The notes under the pieces are model-generated. The model was given only the letters and a program-made list of their open reading frames with translations, had not been told where the DNA came from and made no database searches. 64,000 nt of DNA from Hormiphora californensis (taxonomy: Eukaryota > Ctenophora > Tentaculata > Cydippida > Pleurobrachiidae): positions 1,731,495 through 1,795,494 of the forward strand of contig CM035354.1 of assembly GCA_020137815.1 (NCBI GenBank), read 5' to 3'. This document shows, one piece after another, positions 49,248 to 59,752 of the stretch. Positions within the stretch are counted from its first letter, which is position 1. Every line of letters starts with the position of its first letter. A program made the position numbers and the translations under genes.

Positions 49248-49690
49248 CTGCGCTCGTGATTTTCTACGTGCTTTGCATATCTTTCTTCGGATAATATCTT
49301 CGCTCGCTGTGTCTACATATTCTTCTTGGACCGATAGGATGTACATATTTCCTGAATTCTTCGTACCATCCAACTATAACCGGGTCCAGTCGTGAGCCTG
49401 CAGGGAAGGGGTTAGGATAATAACTCCTGGGTGTGGGGAGGTCAGATCTCACAATCAGCCCACAGAACCGCCATCTCGTTATCCAGCTCCCCTTGCATTG
49501 TCTACCCAGTGTCTATAATACGGACCAGTGTGTCTATCGGGGGCGGTGAAAGCCCCCCATCTCCTAGGAGGAGGAGGAGGTAGACAATGTCTGTTGCTGC
49601 GCTGCATCAGGCGTGCCAGGTACTGGATGAGTGGACAAAGGGGTGGAGGATCTGACTCAATTTACCCCCGGATCTTAATATTATTGTAGA

Positions 49691-49772
<82 letters not shown>

Positions 49773-49850
49773 GAGAGAGATGAGAGAGCGAGATGAGGAG
49801 AGAGGAGAGAGAGAGAGAGAGATAGATATAGAGAGAGAGATAGAGAGAGC

Positions 49851-49916
<66 letters not shown>

Positions 49917-50469
49917 AGGTCACACGAGGGTAAAAGGTTGAAGCTGTCCGTACTTGTACCTGGATATCTCCAGCTGGGTCCCCTCTTTTATCTCCAGATC
50001 CTGATCAATTACCCTTTACATTTATCTTCAACGGAACAATAATTCCTTCTTCTTCTTCTTCTACGGGTCAGCGGGGTATAAATTATGAGTCGAGTAGACC
50101 CTTGTCAGGAAAGAGCTCTGATCGCCTAATGAACACATTCCAATAGTTTTCCTTTGAATTTGACATCAGAGTAACCTACTGACTTGTTTGTATGAGTGCA
50201 GCTGATTGATATTTGGTGGTTTTGTCGAGCGTCTAACACTCTCACAAACCGCAGAACTGCACTTGCATAGCTAATGTACATACTGCCCTGTTATGGCGTT
50301 ATGCCGTGAGTCGTATACTGCACATACAGGGTGTCCCATATATTCTCCGGGTCGGTTGTATATCCTTCGGGCAGATGCCATCTCTTCCGACCTCTGCAGC
50401 CACGGCACTCAACTCTTGCTTCCTTCTGTTTCACTGACCACCCTCTTCCTCTTTAGGATCGTGTGTGCA
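47340..50469. other. Gene-poor, microsatellite-rich interval
   Basis: No supportable gene. Contents: a G-run at 47,625-47,639; GA-rich sequence at 47,728-47,846; a C-run of over 40 bases at about 47,970-48,010; and GA or CT arrays at 48,738-48,830, 49,190-49,245 and 49,687-49,914. At 50,326 a TACAGGGTGTCCCATAT motif matches the end of the foldback family at 25,841, possibly a relic. The region presumably holds the promoter and 5' UTR of convertase B. Confidence 0.55.
49687..49914. repeat. (GA)n microsatellite, 230 bp
   Basis: Two long perfect GA runs are joined by GA-rich sequence with GATAGATATA interruptions. Confidence 0.95.
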
Positions 50470-53400
50470 ATGTTGTCCTATGTAGTTCAGATCTTGGTGT
50501 TCCTCCCTCTTCTACTGGAGGTACTCCTGGCTGTACCCCTCGACGGATGGATTATAGATCTGCAAGAGGGGGGACAGGAGGCTGCACAACTAATAGCAGA
50601 TAGACACAATCTTAGATACCGTGGCCCGGTGAGTAAACATGTTTCATAGTGGCAACAATTATCACCAAGCATCTTCAATTTAGTCACCAATTATTTCACC
50701 AATTATCACCAAGCATCTTCAATTTAGTCACCAATTATTTCACCAATCATCTTCAATTTAGTCACCAATTATTTCACCAATTATCACCAAGCATCTTCAA
50801 TTTAGTCACCAAGTATTACCAATTTAGTCACCAATTTAGTCACCAAGTATCGATTAACACCAATTATCACCCCCTTTCAGGTAGGTTTATCTAAGCATCT
50901 TCACCACGTGCAGCTGAGAGATAAGCGGGTACTAGCCCACCGTCACCACCGCCTAACTAACGAGATAGCCAATGCCCTGATCCATGAGAAGGGAGTGGTC
51001 TTTGTAGAGAGGCTGAAAGATTTGGTGCGGAAACCAAGGGGGTATCTTCCTGAGCGGTGCTGTGAGGAATTCAATGATCCGGAATACCAAAACCAGTGGC
51101 TTTATGTAAGTGTCTTTCTCTGCTTTACAAAACCAGTGGCTTTATGTAAGTGTCTCTTTTAAAATTTGTTTCTTTCTGCCACGCAGTCTGTCATTCGGGT
51201 GATGAGTCGCTTACCCTCGCGTAAGCTCCCACCCCAGGCCTTCGGCCGGGATTGTGTAAGAGCTGACAGACAGACGGACAAACTATACAGACATTAGACA
51301 CGCGTCCCCGGTCCCTCTGTGCAGCTGCAACACGTACAGACACAAAGTTGTGTGAATAAATATTCAAAACCGCAGCCTCAAATATTATGCTATTTCTGTT
51401 CTTTGTGCGGCACATAGCATCCACATTCCACTTAACAAAAGTCAATGTTGTTTACTATGACCCCGAACCATTTACATTGACTGATGTATCAGTAGCTTCT
51501 ACGAGCATGTATGATACAGCACGTATGAACTCTTGCTCATATCTACACGGTGTTCATTTTGGATCTTTACAAGCGTTGGGCTTCACCCAGAAAACAGTTG
51601 ACAAGATTAGGTCGTGAAACTTCATACTTGGACTATTCTATACCCTCATTCAAGGTTCCTGGGGATTTTGGAGCTCTAGTACCCCGGGAAGTGTGTTTTT
51701 GGCATCAAAACTACCAGAAGGAATTTTTTGCTGGTGCTGAGACTTTGCTAAAATGTTTTTTGGGTAATTTCTATGTCAATCCTAAAGTTTCATGGAGATT
51801 GGATGTGTTTTTCGGACTCAAAACTTCATAGAAAGTGGCTGGAAAGATTCCATTTTTGCCGTTTTTGAGCCGTTTTCGAGCCTTTCCAGCCACTTTTTAC
51901 GAAATTTTGAGTCCGAAAAACACATCCAATCTCTATGAAACTTTAGGATTGACATAGAAATTACCCAAAAAACATTTTAGCAAAGTCTCAGCACCAGCAA
52001 AAAATTCCTTCTGGTAGTTTTGATGCCAAAAACACACTTCCCGGGGTACTAGAGCTCCAAAATCCCCAGGAACCTTGAATGAGGGTATAGAATAGTCCAA
52101 GTATGAAGTTTCACGACCTAATCTTGTCAACTGTTTTCTGGGTGAAGCCCAACGCTTGTAAAGATCCAAAATGAACACCCTGTATATCTAGTACAATTCA
52201 TAGTTTAAATTTAGAGATATTGGGCGAAGTCCAATTACCAGCACAGCACACCAATGTGACTTTACTTGGCCATGAAAAGGGGCCATTTTAACACCAAACA
52301 AAAGCCGTAGTAAATCAGAATGAACTAATGATATATGCCTTTGTGCAGGAACAAGCTCTAAGTCCTAAGAGCTCTCCTAAATCTGTTTGTGACTACTTTG
52401 CGACTACCTCAAATCTCCAAACGTCCACATTTTGTCCTAAAAAGTGACAAGGCTAACCTTCATCTAATCCCCCCAGAACAATAAGGAGGGTTTAGATACG
52501 AACATACACGGAGCGTGGAAACAAGGAATAACTGGAAAGGGAGTGGTTGTTTCAATACTTGACGATGGTGAGTTATCGTTACCCCCTAGTTACCCTGCAT
52601 GGTTACCATGGTTACACATATCTCCAAATGCAGGTGTAGAGCACACTCACCATGATCTACGGGATAACTGGGATCCTCAGGCAAGCTACGATTTTAACAG
52701 CGATGATGCAGACCCCGCTCCCGAGCTGGACAATGTCTACAATGAAAATATGTAAGTACGTGTCTACATAGTAAGTTTCCTGGAAATTTGCCAAACTATC
52801 ATTGTGTAAAGTATTTAATCGGAGAGAAAATTGGTTGCTTGTTTTTAGCTATGTGTTCCAGTTTTCGAGGTTCTGTTAAATGAGGGAAGAACTGTCTCTG
52901 AGGAAACTATGCACTTTCCAGCTCTCTATCTAATATCTATCTTTATTTCTAGAAATAGAAATTTCTATCATGCTCCTCCCAACTCTATTTCTATCATGCT
53001 CACTGCTCCTCCCAACTCTATTTCTATCATGCTCACAGCTCCTTCCCTACTACTCCTCTACTCCTCCCCACTATCTATTTCTTGCTACTCTCCATGACTC
53101 TATGGCACTAAACACAGCCTGCAGGGCGGGGGAACATTCTGGAAGAATTCAGAGAGAGAGAGAGAGAGCTGAGAGAGACAGAAGTATTTTACAAGTAAAT
53201 AGAACTCTCTCTCTCTCTATCTATTTCTCTTACTTTCTCTTTCACTCTATCTATAAATTGACTCTATTAATGGAATATTTAAAACACTGCACGCCAGGAA
53301 CGCCGATAGAATAATGAGACAATTGTCTTGTCGACAAAAGGACTGTTAATACTTCCCCTTACCTACCGTTAATATATTAAAAATACCTGATCATCTCTCT

Positions 53401-55930
53401 CTCTGAGGGAGAGAGTGAGAGAGAGTCTCTCTCTCTCCCTCCCTCTCGATACTATTACTAAAACATATGTGATATACCGATAATATCATACCGATAATAT
53501 TAAACATACCTGATCATTTCTCCCTCTCCCTCTTTCCCTCACTCCCTCTATACTATAACATATGTCTCACAATGTGAATCTAAGTAAGCTGCATGCATTC
53601 CTTCAAGTACTAATGATGTTTAGAACCCACATCCGTAGGCACGGTACGAGATGTGCTGGTCAGGTCGCTGCCTCAGCCAATAACTCCCACTGCATCATCG
53701 GAGCAGCCTTTGAAGCCAAGATCGGAGGTATGTACGTGTGGAACATATAATAGAGAAGATCCTTGCGTTATACCCTCCATAATCCATATATCCTCATGTT
53801 TCCTAACGACCCTGATATAATAATCCATATCCTTCCTAGCGATATAATCTCAGCCTGAAAACTCATTTCTCCTGTTCCTAAGCCACTATACCCCCAAACT
53901 AAATCCCCTGTTACCTAGGTATCAGAATGTTGGACGGGAGGATCCAGGATCAGCTGGAATGTGAATCCCTCCAGTTCAGAAGGGACCACATTGACATCTA
54001 TAGCGCCAGTTGGGGTCCCGACGACAACGGCAAGACAGTGGACGGACCGGGAAGATGCACCAAGGCAGCACTTAGAGAGGGAACACAGAAGGTAAGGACT
54101 AAGGGGCCAGCACTTAGGGAGGGAACACAGAAGGTAAGGACTAAGGGGCCAGTAGTTCAAGGCCACACTTTGGAGAGCAGGGAAGGTCAAATGGCCGTTA
54201 TTGTGACAGTCTTTGTTTTTAGGCAACCATTATGACAACTAAACAACTGCTAACTCTGTGTCTAAGTGCCCCAGTTCCCTCCCTCTATCTCCCCAGGTTC
54301 CCCTGAACCACTATAGATTCTAACTCTACTTTCCTCTCCCAGGGTAGGAAGGGTAAGGGCTCCATATTTGTATGGGCCAGTGGTAACGGGGGTCGAGACA
54401 ATGACGATTGTAATATGGACGGATACGTCTCCAGCATCTATACCATTGCCATCAGTGCCCTGAACAGTCATGGTCTATCGCCCTGGTATAGCGAGTGGTG
54501 CTCTGCTACCCTTGCCAGTGCTTACTCAAGTGGGTTTGGGAGTGATGGAAAGGTCTGGACTACTGACATCAAGGATTCCTGTACGGACCTGCATACGGGG
54601 ACCTCCGCTGCTACCCCTCTTGCTGCTGGTGTCATCGCCCTGGCTCTACAGGCAAAGTAAGGAACTATAGGGTAGGACTGGCTATTTGAAATGGCGGCGA
54701 ATTTGAAACATCCTCCTCTCCCCCAGCCCCCTAGAAGTAACACCACCCTCTCTCCCTGCAGTCCAGATTTAACATGGAGGGATGTGCAGCACCTTATAGT
54801 TAACACAGCCAGTAAGCTGACTAACGCTGATCAATGGACCACCAATGGAGCGGGACATGCCTTTCACCCTAAAATAGGGTTCGGAGCTCTCGGTAAGAGG
54901 GATCATGGGGAGGATAGGGCAAATTACCAGAACGTCCTAACATTTAATTTACCGCTTACCAATACCACCAAAGAACCTTCTCAAAGGGATATTAACAAGA
55001 TATATTGTCCCCTCGCAGATGCGACGAAGCTGGTTAATCTCGCTAAGAACTGGACCAATGTGGGGCCACACAGAAAGTGTGTTGCACTAAAATACAGCGG
55101 ACCCGCTAAGTAAGTACAAAGCACAGTAGTAGGTATATAATATATAGTATCATGTATGTTGGGTATTATTGCATTACCCTGGGTTACCCCCCTATCTCTA
55201 ACTGGGACCCATCTTGTCTCAGGACGATCCCTAATTGTCCTTTATTTCAGGGCGATTCTTCCACGACTCAGTTTAACCACACATTTGTTCTAGGACGATC
55301 CCCGGACTGACAGTGCTGACAATGTCTCACTCCCTACTGCAGACCCCCCTATCCCCCTATCCCTGACTGATCACATCCCTAACTGGATCCTCTCTTGTTT
55401 CAGGACGATTCCAGGGTTGACAGTGCTGACGATGAGTAGTGTTATAAAGCCCCACCAGTGCGCCAACACAGCCATTGGTAGGACGGGGGAGGAGCACCTT
55501 AACAAATTGGAACATGTCCAGTTGGTTGTAACAATGAACACCGCAGTGAGGGGTAACATCAAACTATTACTAACGTCACCAAGTGGAACTACCAGCAAAC
55601 TACTGAACATGAGGCCCAATGATAAGGGGATTGGAATGAACGCTTTTCAATACAGAAAGTAAGTCCTTCTGATCCACACACCCTCTGTACAACTGCAGAT
55701 GAATCCAGGGGAAATCTCACACATACACGGGCAGATCTCGGTTATATGTATTCTCGAAATTAATATTCTATTCTGACGGGCAGATAAATATCAATATTCT
55801 AACTAGGCCGAAAGACGTGGGGATCAAGAATTGGGCTTTCATGTCAGTTAACTTCTGGGACGAATACCCCTACGGAAAATGGAAGCTTGAGATATTCAAC
55901 GGAGGAGACGGTGAATCTCCGATGTAAGCC

Positions 55931-56001
<71 letters not shown>

Positions 56002-56016
56002 ATGTCTGTCTGTCTA

Positions 56017-56084
<68 letters not shown>

Positions 56085-56115
56085 GTGTCTGTCTGTCTGT
56101 CTGCCTGTCTGTCTA

Positions 56116-56169
<54 letters not shown>

Positions 56170-56209
56170 GGTCTGTCTGTCTGTCGGTCTGTCTATTTGT
56201 CTGCCTGCC

Positions 56210-56269
<60 letters not shown>

Positions 56270-56341
56270 GGTCTGTCTGTCTGTCTGTCGGTCTGTATAT
56301 TTGTCTGTCTGCCTGTCTGTCTGTCTGTCTGTCTGTCTGTA

Positions 56342-56381
<40 letters not shown>

Positions 56382-56477
56382 GGTCTGTCTATTTGTCTGT
56401 CTGCCTGTCTGTCTGTCTGTCTGTCTGTCTGTCGGTCTGTCTGTCTGTCGGTCTGTCTATTTGTCTGTCTGCCTGCC

Positions 56478-56529
<52 letters not shown>

Positions 56530-56727
56530 GGTCTGTCGGTCTGTCGGTCTGTCTATTTGTCTGTCTGCCTGCCTGTCTGTCTATCTGTCTGTCTGTCTAT
56601 TTGTCTGTCTATTTGTCTGTCTGTCTGTCTGTCTGTCTGTATGTCTGTCTGTCTGTCTGTCGGTCTGTCTATTTGTATGTCTGCCTGCCTGTCTGTCTGT
56701 CTGTCTGTCTGTCTATTTGTCTGTCTA

Positions 56728-56768
<41 letters not shown>

Positions 56769-56867
56769 TCGTCTGTCTGTTCGTTTGTCTATATGTCTGT
56801 CTGTCTGTCTGTCTGTCTATCTGTCTGTCTGTCTGTCTATCTATTTGTCTGTCTATTTGTCTGTCTA

Positions 56868-56916
<49 letters not shown>

Positions 56917-56921
56917 TCGCC

Positions 56922-57009
<88 letters not shown>

Positions 57010-57406
57010 ACCTCTCCCTCCCTCCCCCTCTCTCACCTCTCACTGCACTCCCTCCTTCCCCCACAGTTCTCCTGCTACGAGGCTGAAGAAAGTAAGGTTC
57101 ATGTTCTATGGGACAGGAAGTAAAGCAAGCTCACACTCTGTAGACCTTGACGAAGAGGATGACACCACTGGAGATGTGACTGTGAGTAGTTGGTTACCAT
57201 GGTAACCATGGAAGCCCCACTTTCACCAGTTACATTTCACAATGGTTACACCCCATTTCACCATGGTTACACCCCATTTCACCATGGTTACCTATTCTCA
57301 GGCTGAGGCTGAGGTGGAGCTACAGGAGGAAGATTCAGTGTTATACGGAGGGGACGCAACCAGGAGAACACCAACACCACCCACCCAGATAACGATAACA
57401 AGCTGA
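50470..57406 (+). CDS. Furin/PC1-type proprotein convertase (convertase B), 13 exons
   Basis: Secretory subtilisin-like convertase paralogous to convertase A. Exons: 50,470-50,628; 50,881-51,105; 52,477-52,567; 52,634-52,751; 53,639-53,727; 53,919-54,091; 54,343-54,656; 54,762-54,892; 55,019-55,109; 55,404-55,658; 55,807-55,923; 57,067-57,181; 57,302-57,406. All are GT-AG and in phase (660 residues). Order: signal peptide, propeptide ending RKPR (residue 106), catalytic Asp157 (ILDDG), His199 (HGTRCAG), oxyanion Asn300 (SGNGG), Ser373 (HTGTSAAT), P domain to FMFYGTG, and an acidic C-tail (DLDEEDD, LQEED) without a membrane helix. Asn-to-Ser spacing (73) matches human furin. Most intron positions match gene A; the intron after ILDDG is extra. 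Exon 5 could begin 15 bases earlier (53,624), adding five residues before the His; I prefer 53,639 because Asp-His spacing is then 42 and TACTAAT lies at branch-point distance. The 126-base intron 8 has no in-frame stop. Confidence 0.92.
50655..50880. repeat. AGTCACCAATTATTTCACC repeats in intron 1
   Basis: Imperfect tandem copies of ATTATCACCAAGCATCTTCA and AATTTAGTCACCAA motifs fill most of intron 1 of convertase B. Confidence 0.85.
51546..52181. mobile_element. 636-bp foldback element, CAGGGTGTTCATTTTGG ends, TA target
   Basis: Two arms of about 310 bp are near-perfect reverse complements around a short spacer near 51,860-51,880. The right end reads CCAAAATGAACACCCTG followed by TA; the left end has one mismatch (CACGG for CAGGG). 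It lies in intron 2 of convertase B. The end resembles the CAGGGTGTCCCA family at 25,841. Confidence 0.92.
55928..57006. repeat. (CTGT)n microsatellite of about 1.08 kb
   Basis: About 270 tetranucleotides of CTGT with scattered CTAT, TTTG, CGGT and CCTG variants. It begins four bases after the exon 11 donor motif (GTAAG) of convertase B and fills nearly all of intron 11. All three frames stay open (Cys-Leu-Ser-Val), which produces long spurious frames. Confidence 0.98.
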
Positions 57407-57639
57407 GTCTCATCTGATAGATGGTTACCATGGTTACAGATACCTGGTATCTGAGCCATATAAATCATCTGATAGATCTATCAGCAGTTCAGTGCCAGGA
57501 TTATGGCGGCACTACAATACAGTACGGTACAGTGGTGTTCCAATCCAGGGGCGGCCACAAACATAAAAAGACGATTTATAGCAGGGATATTATTATCTAA
57601 TCATGAATGAGATCTGATAATATATTGTATTTGGATTCT

Positions 57640-57732
57640 TTATCTACACAATATAGCTCCCATGGTTACCATGGTTACCAATACCATGGTAACCATGGTT
57701 ACCAATACCATGGTTACCATGGTTACAGATGC
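57640..57732. repeat. CCATGGTTACC clustered repeats
   Basis: Several copies of the self-complementary motif GGTTACCATGGTTACC lie downstream of convertase B. The same motif occurs in its intron 3 (about 52,600), intron 12 (57,190-57,300) and just past the stop (57,420). Confidence 0.85.
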
Positions 57733-58350
57733 CTTGGCCTACTACATATCATACATCATTCAGCTATATTTTCTAAGCTGCAGTTGTCTAAACTAAACTC
57801 CTCTAACTTGTAAATACAGTAATTGTTCTAACCAACTAGACTTTCTTCCTATATTAGTAGATTTTAGCTGTATTTTAAAAGCTTTTTATCGCACTAATTT
57901 ATTATCAAAATGTAAAATTTTACATGCCACTAAAAACTGTAATTAATTTGTCTAATTAAATAATAGGAACCACCACCAATACATGCCACTAAAACTACTG
58001 TAATTCTGTTAATTTGTCCAACAATATTCGGAACCACCAATCATTCAACTTCCACGGCGGCCGCAACACAGCTTCATGCGTAACACTACCATTGTTGAGT
58101 AACAATAACACAGCTTCATGCGCCGGTGAAGAGTTATAATGCAGTCGGCGAACTAAGTCCAACCCCCCCCCCCTTACTCAATAAAGTCCAAACTAGTTTC
58201 ATAACGGAGTGTGGAATAAATTAGAAAAGTGTAAAACATCAGAGAGCTGGTCTACAAAACAGACAATTGTTCACGTACTCTGCAGATCTGGTCCCAGGAA
58301 TCCCGTATTACTGCAGATCTTATCATTTGGTTCCAAGTAGAAGTTTTCCT

Positions 58351-59077
58351 TTATTCATCACCCGGTGTCTTTGGAAGGGCAAGGCCTACTTTGTTGGCAG
58401 CCTGTTCCGTTGACAGCTCTCCCTTGCCGTACTTTTCTATCAACTCCTGGGGAGGGAGATAGGTATTATAGAGGGGAAGCGCTGACAATTAGCACATGCA
58501 TACAGCATATTACCATACAGATACCAAAGATACCACTGGTCCGATTAATAATATACCTGTTGTACCCGAAGGTTTTTTAGCAGAGTTAGATAGTTGTTCG
58601 CATCAGCAAACCTCTTGTTCAGTTCATTCAGGTCTGTGCTATCAAGTTTAGATACCTCCTGAACCTCGTTATACACCCTTCGTGTGGTCTGAGGGAAGGG
58701 GGTCTGATGAGGGGGAGGGGGTTGATGCTTAAACTCTGTGAGCTGAGGGAGGGGGGTGGAGGGTTGATACTAAGGGTGGTCTGAGGAAGGGGGTGGAGGG
58801 TTGATACTAAGGGTGGTCTGAGGGAGGGGGGGGTTGATACTTATACTCTGTGGTCTGAGGGAGGGGGATGGAGGATTTTGCTGTGTGGTCTGGGGGGGGG
58901 GGGGGGCAGAAAGGAGGTTACCAAACATTTTATGGCGGGGGGGGGGGACATTCTATGTCTGTTTACCTCACTAAGTTTCCCGTTGTGGATGGCGTACAGC
59001 TCTGTAACGAGCCCCTTGTAGGTCTGCTTCACTGCTCGGGAGGCGAGGACTGCTGAGTTGGCATAGGGAGAGAGCAT
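58351..59077 (-). CDS. FMC1: FMC1-like mitochondrial ATP synthase assembly factor, 3 exons
   Basis: Exons 59,077-58,967, 58,688-58,557 and 58,446-58,351 give 112 residues (human FMC1 has 113). FMC1 is a small LYR-type mitochondrial protein needed for F1 assembly in yeast. The match is in the second half: ANNYLTLLKNLRVQQELIEK, then YGKGELSTEQAANKVGLALP, the same order as the ATYLCLLRSI and GKGERSVEESAGLVGLKLP segments I recall for human FMC1. The N-terminal TYKGLVTELY corresponds to FRGLLRELR. Junctions are GT-AG in phase 0. The start is ambiguous: the chosen ATG at 59,077 lies in the first unit of a 73-bp triplicated repeat, and each unit carries an ATG-CTC-TCT-CCC. The acceptor region of exon 2 is also reiterated in intron 1. 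NDUFA9 lies directly upstream. Confidence 0.82.
58681..58900. repeat. Reiterated splice-acceptor segment in FMC1 intron 1
   Basis: Four to five copies of GTGGTCTGAGGGAGGGG (minus strand CCCCTCCCTCAGACCAC), the same sequence as the exon 2 acceptor at 58,688, are spread with GTTGATACTAAGG spacers. Confidence 0.8.
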
Positions 59078-59261
59078 GATGCTATTAGAGAGGGGATTTG
59101 ACTTGGTTAGTAGATGCGAGGACTGCTGAGTTAGCATAGGGAGAGAGCATAATGCTATTAGAGAGGGGATTTGACTTGGTTAGTAGATGCGAGGACTGCT
59201 GAGTTAGCATAGGGAGAGAGCATAATGCTATTAGAGAGGGGATGTGACTTGGTTAGTTGAG
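59043..59261. repeat. 73-bp tandem repeat, three copies, covering the FMC1 start codon
   Basis: Units begin at 59,043, 59,116 and 59,189 with GCGAGGACTGCTGAGTT and differ by a few bases. The first unit is the coding start of FMC1; the other two lie in its presumed 5' leader. Confidence 0.95.
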
Positions 59262-59284
59262 TAGATAAATAATGGGAGATATAA

Positions 59285-59450
59285 TATAGATAACCCCGGT
59301 TAGTAGAGGGATGAAATCTGATATACCAGCCTATTAGGCTGGTATATCAATACGATATCCACGAGGAACGGAGTGACGAGGGGAATATCGTGTGATAATC
59401 CCCGTAGGGGATTATCAAATTTCATCACTTTACTAGCCGTGGTTATTTCT
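59285..59450. repeat. Nested hairpin cluster between FMC1 and NDUFA9
   Basis: Outer arms GATAACCCCGGTTAGTAGAG and a diverged complement near 59,425-59,450 enclose hairpins GATATACCAGCC/GGCTGGTATATC (about 59,320-59,349) and GATAATCCCC/GGGGATTATC (about 59,394-59,416), plus ACGATAT/ATATCGT. It is probably a small foldback element. Confidence 0.8.
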
Positions 59451-59752
59451 TATAAAACGACCCCGGGAATTATGAAAGGTGTGAAAACAGAGGGAGGGAA
59501 TTATTTGATATACCACAGTAGACTGCGGGAAATATCAGCAGGGGGGGTGGTTTATAACTTGATACTATAGATGGAAACAACAGCATTCATTGTAAAGAGA
59601 GTTGCACAAATTTGACACATCATTACATTGTTCACATGGACCACCAGCCACCACTACTACTCTACCGTGAAAATACAAAACATATTGAGTCGACCACTAT
59701 CAATAACTTAACGCACATGATCTCTACCACCACAGTGTGTCTCACATAGTGT

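Noticed and set aside
51550-52178. Identical 81-93 residue frames on both strands ([20 protein letters not shown] start)
   Set aside because: They are the two arms of a foldback element read on opposite strands, not a duplicated gene.
55887-57205. Three overlapping frames of 300-400 residues rich in Cys, Leu, Ser and Val
   Set aside because: They are read-through of the CTGT microsatellite in convertase B intron 11; no domain, and flanking exons splice around it.
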